Origin: Alphaproteobacteria bacterium UBA685
GTDB taxonomy: Bacteria; Pseudomonadota; Alphaproteobacteria; Puniceispirillales; Puniceispirillaceae
Length of the DNA stretch: 18,402 nt
Assembly: GCA_002299005.1 (NCBI GenBank)
Contig: DBMZ01000179.1
Span: forward strand, 1-18,402
Direction of reading: 5' to 3'
The first letter of the stretch is position 1. Each line of letters opens with the position of its first letter. Below are positions 14,937 to 18,402 of this stretch, piece after piece. The notes beneath the pieces were generated by a model that was not told the DNA's origin, ran no database searches, and saw only the letters and a program-made list of their open reading frames with translations. Made by a program: the position numbers and the translations under genes.

Positions 14937-14967
14937 CCAATTTTGTATCGAATGCCAATTTTGTATC
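14937..14967 (-). repeat. Two 13-base direct repeats upstream of gltA
   Basis: CCAATTTTGTATC occurs at 14937-14949 and again at 14955-14967, a period of 18 bases. In the gltA direction it reads GATACAAAATTGG twice, starting 30 and 48 bases before the start codon. TTGATA followed 16 bases later by TACAAA can be read across the repeat as a weak -35/-10 pair, so the repeat may be a duplicated operator or promoter core. The repeat is seen directly; the role is inferred. Confidence 0.6.
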
Positions 14968-15017
14968 AAATTAATGACTATTCTTTTGTGACCGCATCAT
15001 AGACGAGATGAGGGAAA

Positions 15018-16397
15018 TTAGCAAGATTGACTGATACGAAAAGCGACTTCTTTGGTGCCCAAAGCGACAATGATGTCAGTAATTGAGGGTGACCCTTTCG
15101 TGCCAGTCAAAGCGGCTCTAAGAGGCAGTCCAATATGCTTCATTTTGAGGTTTTCAGCTTCAAGGAAGCGAAACATAACGTCTTTTAACTGCTCAAGCGT
15201 ATCAAGCGACGGGGGCAGGGCATCTGCAAATTTCAGCAAAATAGCTTTGCTTTCATCATTTAGGAAAGCGGCCGCTTCTTCTGTGATAGATGGCGCGCCA
15301 TCATAGATGATATAATCTTGGCCCGATGCAAGGTCTGTTAATGTCTGCGCCCTGTCTGTTAGGAGTGGCATGAGCGCTATCAGCCTATCTTTGGCGTCAG
15401 CTGAGGCTTTATCTGCGTCATAATGCGCTAGAATATGCGTTGCGAGCATCGAGGTATCTGCGGCGCGCATATGGTGCTGGTTAACAGATTTTAATTTGTC
15501 AGTATCAAACCTAGCAGGCGCTTTGCCGACCTTGGCAATGTCAAACCATTCAACAGCTTGCGCTAATGTGAAATATTCTTCATCACCATGTGACCAGCCA
15601 AGGCGCATAAGATAATTCGCCATTGCCTCTGGCATGAACCCTTCGTCTCGATAGGCATCTACCCCAAGGGCGCCGTGACGCTTTGATAATTTAGCACCAT
15701 CTTGGCCATGAATAAGCGGAATATGCGCAAAGGCAGGCACATCCCAGCCAAGCGCTTGATAAACCATTTGCTGGCGAAAGGCATTATTGAGGTGATCATC
15801 GCCTCTTATCACATGCGTGATGCCCATATCATGATCATCCACCACAACAGCCAACATATAAACAGGTGAGCCATCAGAGCGCAAAATCACCATATCATCT
15901 AGCTGTTCTGCCGCGACTTCGACCTTTCCTTGCACAAGGTCATCGATGGTTATCGTGCCTTCATCCGCCATGCGCAGGCGCACAACAAATGGCACACCAG
16001 CAGGTGCCTCATCAGCTGGTTTATCGCGCCAAGGAGAGCGCACAGATTTACCTGATTGGCGCGCTTCATCCCGCAGGCTGGTCAATTCCTCTTCTGAGAG
16101 ATAACAGCGATAAGCATGGCCTGTTTCAAGCAAGGTCTGGGCAATTTCGGCATGACGTGTCGCGCGCTCTGACTGCATAATAGCCGGCGCGTCACCCTCT
16201 AGGCCAAGCCAATTAAGGCCATCATGAATGGCATCAATCGCCTCTGTCGTAGAGCGGGCTTTGTCTGTGTCTTCAATGCGAAGCAAATATTGGCCGCCAT
16301 GCGCCTTAGCAAAAACATAGTTGAAAAGGGCCGTGCGGGCGCCGCCAATATGCAGAAAGCCAGTGGGAGACGGGGCAAAACGAGTGATAACGCTCAT
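15018..16397 (-). CDS. gltX: Glutamyl-tRNA synthetase
   Basis: GltX charges tRNA-Glu with glutamate; it is a class I synthetase. The 459-residue protein opens with TRFAPSPTGFLHIGGARTAL. HIGG at 16-19 is the HIGH motif, and KLSKR (236-240) within DGAKLSKRHGA is the KMSKS loop. LRIEDTD follows the first motif as in all GluRS. The C-terminal half is the helical anticodon-binding domain. Alphaproteobacteria often have two GltX copies, one acting on tRNA-Gln via GatCAB; the sequence alone does not tell which this is. There is no clear Shine-Dalgarno before the ATG. It is divergent from comEC across 78 bases and upstream of gltA on the same strand. Confidence 0.95.
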   Translation of the reverse strand: MSVITRFAPSPTGFLHIGGARTALFNYVFAKAHGGQYLLRIEDTDKARSTTEAIDAIHDGLNWLGLEGDAPAIMQSERATRHAEIAQTLLETGHAYRCYLSEEELTSLRDEARQSGKSVRSPWRDKPADEAPAGVPFVVRLRMADEGTITIDDLVQGKVEVAAEQLDDMVILRSDGSPVYMLAVVVDDHDMGITHVIRGDDHLNNAFRQQMVYQALGWDVPAFAHIPLIHGQDGAKLSKRHGALGVDAYRDEGFMPEAMANYLMRLGWSHGDEEYFTLAQAVEWFDIAKVGKAPARFDTDKLKSVNQHHMRAADTSMLATHILAHYDADKASADAKDRLIALMPLLTDRAQTLTDLASGQDYIIYDGAPSITEEAAAFLNDESKAILLKFADALPPSLDTLEQLKDVMFRFLEAENLKMKHIGLPLRAALTGTKGSPSITDIIVALGTKEVAFRISQSC

Positions 16398-16439
16398 GAT
16401 AATTTAACCATTCATCTATCAAAGTGTGTGTGAGGGGCG

Positions 16440-16458
16440 ATTATACATAAATTATACA
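16440..16458 (-). promoter_or_regulatory. Duplicated TGTATAAT in the gltX/comEC divergent region
   Basis: ATTATACA occurs at 16440-16447 and 16451-16458, a period of 11 bases, about one helical turn. On the minus strand each copy reads TGTATAAT and so contains a perfect -10 hexamer TATAAT, pointing at gltX with leader lengths of roughly 35-50 bases. I find no good -35 hexamer at the usual spacing for either copy. On the plus strand the second copy extends to TTATACACA (16452-16460), a perfect match to the DnaA box consensus; the first, TTATACATA (16441-16449), has one mismatch. A gltX promoter is the simpler reading. Confidence 0.45.
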
Positions 16459-16475
16459 CAGGATGTAGCGTAAAA

Positions 16476-18402
16476 ATGGTTCATCTTCCATTAGAAATAC
16501 CGCTTGCCGTAGAAGAGCGACTAAAAGAACGGCGTGGGACTCATAAGGAATATCTCAGTTCGCTTGCCGCCTTTAGCATGCTATGCGGCTTGATGATGGC
16601 AGATGCGTTGCATTTTTGGCACCTATTATTGGTTTTTGCCTTTATTGCGGGCCTTGTTACCATCATCGCGCGCCAATTAGACCATAGCTATGGTGCGATT
16701 ATCCTCATTTGTTCTCTTGTCATTGGCGCATTTGCCACCATGGCTGAGCGACAGCGCAGTGAGACTGAGATTATCAGCGCCCAGATTGTTGGCCAGACAC
16801 GCGCGATTATCATTAAATATGAAGCACAAGAGGCAGGGCGCGCAAGGCTATGGCTATCGCGCATTCGGATTGATACAGGTGATACGCAAAGGGATATTGG
16901 CGGTGTCATCCGTGCAACGATTGATGATATGCCAAATAGGCCTGTGGCAGAGGGGGATTATTTTAACGGCACATTGCGCATCTTTCCCTTATCAGGCCCG
17001 CTATTTCCAGGCTGGCCAGATTATGCGCGCAAATCATGGTCAGAGGGCATTGTGGGCACGGCCTATGGCAGGCGGCCAGAAATTATCACAAATGAGGGGC
17101 CGATATCTGCCACGATGATTGCGGGCATAAGATCAAGCATTCGCCGCTCGGTCGAACAGCATTTACAGCCCGAAAATGCCACCCTTGCGAAGGCGCTGTT
17201 TATTGGAGAGCGCGATTTTAGTGACAGAGCCTTTTACGAGCCGTTTCGCAAAGCAGGGCTGGCGCATTTATTGGCTATATCAGGCTTGCATATGGGCTTA
17301 TTATGCTTTGGCATATATGGGGTGTTCCGCCTTATCTTGTCATGTTTTGTACGCATATCTGCCTATGTGGGGCATCATAAAATAGCCGCCCTATGCGCGC
17401 TAGCCGCAGGGTTTTTCTATTTAAATCTAGCTGGCACTGCCATTTCGGCCATTCGCGCTTATTTGATGACGAGCCTTATTTTGTTCGCGCTGATGATTGG
17501 GCGGCGCATGGTGACGATGCGCAATGTGAATCTGGTCTTTATCCTTTTTGTGCTCTTCTATCCGTCAGCGGTCTATCAGCCCGCATTCCAGCTTTCTTTT
17601 GCCGCAACCTATGGCATTGTGATGTTTCATGATAGCCAGAGGCACCGGGGGCATAATCAGACCAAGGCGTATAAATGGCTTATGCGTCTCTTTTATCTGG
17701 TTGCCACGTCTGCCATGGCCATTGGGGCAACTTTTATCATCACAGCCTACCATTTTGGCACCATCACAGCGTGGGGCATTGCTGCTAACATTGCGGCCAT
17801 CCCTTATACAGCCATGGTCATTATGCCCGCAGGCGTTGTCTATCTATTGGGCGTGATGATGGGGGCAGATGCCCTTATAGCCCCCTCATTTGATGCGATA
17901 TTATCCATGCTCGTGCGCTTTGCTGGCTTTATGAGCATGCTGCCTCTATCTGAAATAAGGCTATCAAAACCCCCAGCCATCTATCTGCCACTATCGATGA
18001 TGGTGATGGTCGTCTTTTATTTAACAAAGTCAAAGGCCCGGCTGGCAACTATCACAGCTATGATTTTCGGACTTGGATTGTGGGCAGGACAAGCACAGCC
18101 TATCGGGGCCTTAACGGGGAGCGGTAATTTCATCAGATTTGCGATGCTAGAGGAGGGAAGGCTTCTACATATGCACAAGCTGTCACGCTTTTGGACAGAG
18201 TCTTATCAGGCACTATTTGGGCCGTTTGATGATAGCCACTATATAAGCTGCCGTAGGAGCTGTCTGATTGAGCCTGCCTCATTGCCGGCTATTAAGATAG
18301 ACAAGCAGAACCAGAGGATAGGGTGCGCTGATCAGGGCAAGATACCTTGTGCCCAGTTTGACCTGACCCTAACAGATGATAAGTCTGCCTCATCATTATT
18401 AT
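16476..18402 (+). CDS. comEC: ComEC/Rec2-family competence protein, 3' end outside the window
   Basis: ComEC forms the inner-membrane channel for DNA uptake in natural transformation. An uninterrupted frame of 642 codons runs from ATG 16476 to the window edge with no stop. An N-terminal membrane and soluble region (DUF4131-like, about 30-190) is followed by the Competence domain. There the hallmark RKAGLAHLLAISGLHMGL (motif LAISGLHM at 266-273) is clear, then SAIRAYLMTSL and QLSFAATYGIV with many membrane helices. After about residue 540 the sequence is soluble, and up to the edge it shows no HxHxDH motif of the C-terminal metallo-beta-lactamase domain found in Bacillus ComEC; alphaproteobacterial homologues generally have a shorter, degenerate tail. 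AGGA (16460-16463) lies 12 bases upstream of the ATG. No other competence genes are visible. Confidence 0.92.
   Translation, partial: MVHLPLEIPLAVEERLKERRGTHKEYLSSLAAFSMLCGLMMADALHFWHLLLVFAFIAGLVTIIARQLDHSYGAIILICSLVIGAFATMAERQRSETEIISAQIVGQTRAIIIKYEAQEAGRARLWLSRIRIDTGDTQRDIGGVIRATIDDMPNRPVAEGDYFNGTLRIFPLSGPLFPGWPDYARKSWSEGIVGTAYGRRPEIITNEGPISATMIAGIRSSIRRSVEQHLQPENATLAKALFIGERDFSDRAFYEPFRKAGLAHLLAISGLHMGLLCFGIYGVFRLILSCFVRISAYVGHHKIAALCALAAGFFYLNLAGTAISAIRAYLMTSLILFALMIGRRMVTMRNVNLVFILFVLFYPSAVYQPAFQLSFAATYGIVMFHDSQRHRGHNQTKAYKWLMRLFYLVATSAMAIGATFIITAYHFGTITAWGIAANIAAIPYTAMVIMPAGVVYLLGVMMGADALIAPSFDAILSMLVRFAGFMSMLPLSEIRLSKPPAIYLPLSMMVMVVFYLTKSKARLATITAMIFGLGLWAGQAQPIGALTGSGNFIRFAMLEEGRLLHMHKLSRFWTESYQALFGPFDDSHYISCRRSCLIEPASLPAIKIDKQNQRIGCADQGKIPCAQFDLTLTDDKSASSLL

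Noticed and set aside
16440..16460. Replication origin suggested by DnaA-box-like sequences
   Set aside because: There are only two boxes in 78 bases, no AT-rich unwinding region or further boxes, and no dnaA, dnaN, parA or hemE nearby.
1..18402. Search for tRNA or rRNA genes, insertion sequences, integrases, phage genes, toxin-antitoxin pairs and CRISPR arrays
   Set aside because: None seen; almost every base belongs to a recognised core gene or a short control region, and no composition break suggests horizontal transfer.

Overview
This window is a stretch of core chromosome from a Gram-negative bacterium, most likely an alphaproteobacterium with moderate GC content (a little under half by eye). 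Three things point that way. The gene order rpsB-tsf-pyrH-frr-uppS-cdsA-dxr-rseP-bamA-skp-lpxD-fabZ-lpxA-lpxI-lpxB followed by gltA is familiar from alphaproteobacteria. The UDP-diacylglucosamine hydrolase is of the LpxI type, not LpxH. A comEC-like gene sits next to gltX and gltA. A marine SAR116/Rhodospirillales-like source would fit the base composition and the presence of skp, but that is a guess.

Layout. Positions 1-27 hold the last codons of rpsB. A hairpin spans its stop codon and an intrinsic terminator follows, then tsf (EF-Ts). A strong terminator (1125-1162) closes the translation-factor block. From 1249 to 13557 eleven further plus-strand genes after pyrH and frr run nearly end to end: undecaprenyl-PP synthase, CDP-diglyceride synthase, DXP reductoisomerase, site-2 protease RseP, outer-membrane assembly factor BamA, the chaperone Skp, and the lipid A genes lpxD, fabZ, lpxA, lpxI and lpxB. 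Gaps are mostly 0-25 bases; the main exception is a 95-base gap before bamA. A bidirectional terminator (13556-13584) separates lpxB from the convergent gltA (citrate synthase). gltX (glutamyl-tRNA synthetase) lies upstream of gltA on the same minus strand. A comEC/Rec2 competence-channel gene diverges from gltX and is still open at the right edge.

How the genes work together. tsf and frr serve translation and pyrH supplies UDP. dxr and uppS feed isoprenoid carrier lipid for the wall and LPS. cdsA makes CDP-diacylglycerol for phospholipids. fabZ elongates the hydroxyacyl-ACP that LpxA and LpxD consume. LpxA, LpxD, LpxI and LpxB carry out the early lipid A steps. RseP, BamA and Skp handle envelope stress and outer-membrane protein biogenesis. 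The block is therefore a growth-coupled envelope-building operon.

No mobile element, CRISPR array, tRNA/rRNA gene, phage gene or unfamiliar gene cassette is visible, and no gene-free stretch exceeds 150 bases. I do not see an undescribed system here. The points worth a second look are small: two short tandem repeats in the gltA and gltX/comEC control regions, the hairpin and terminator between rpsB and tsf, and a few departures from family motifs in BamA, LpxI, LpxB and ComEC. Motif comparisons to E. coli or other families are from memory, not from alignment.
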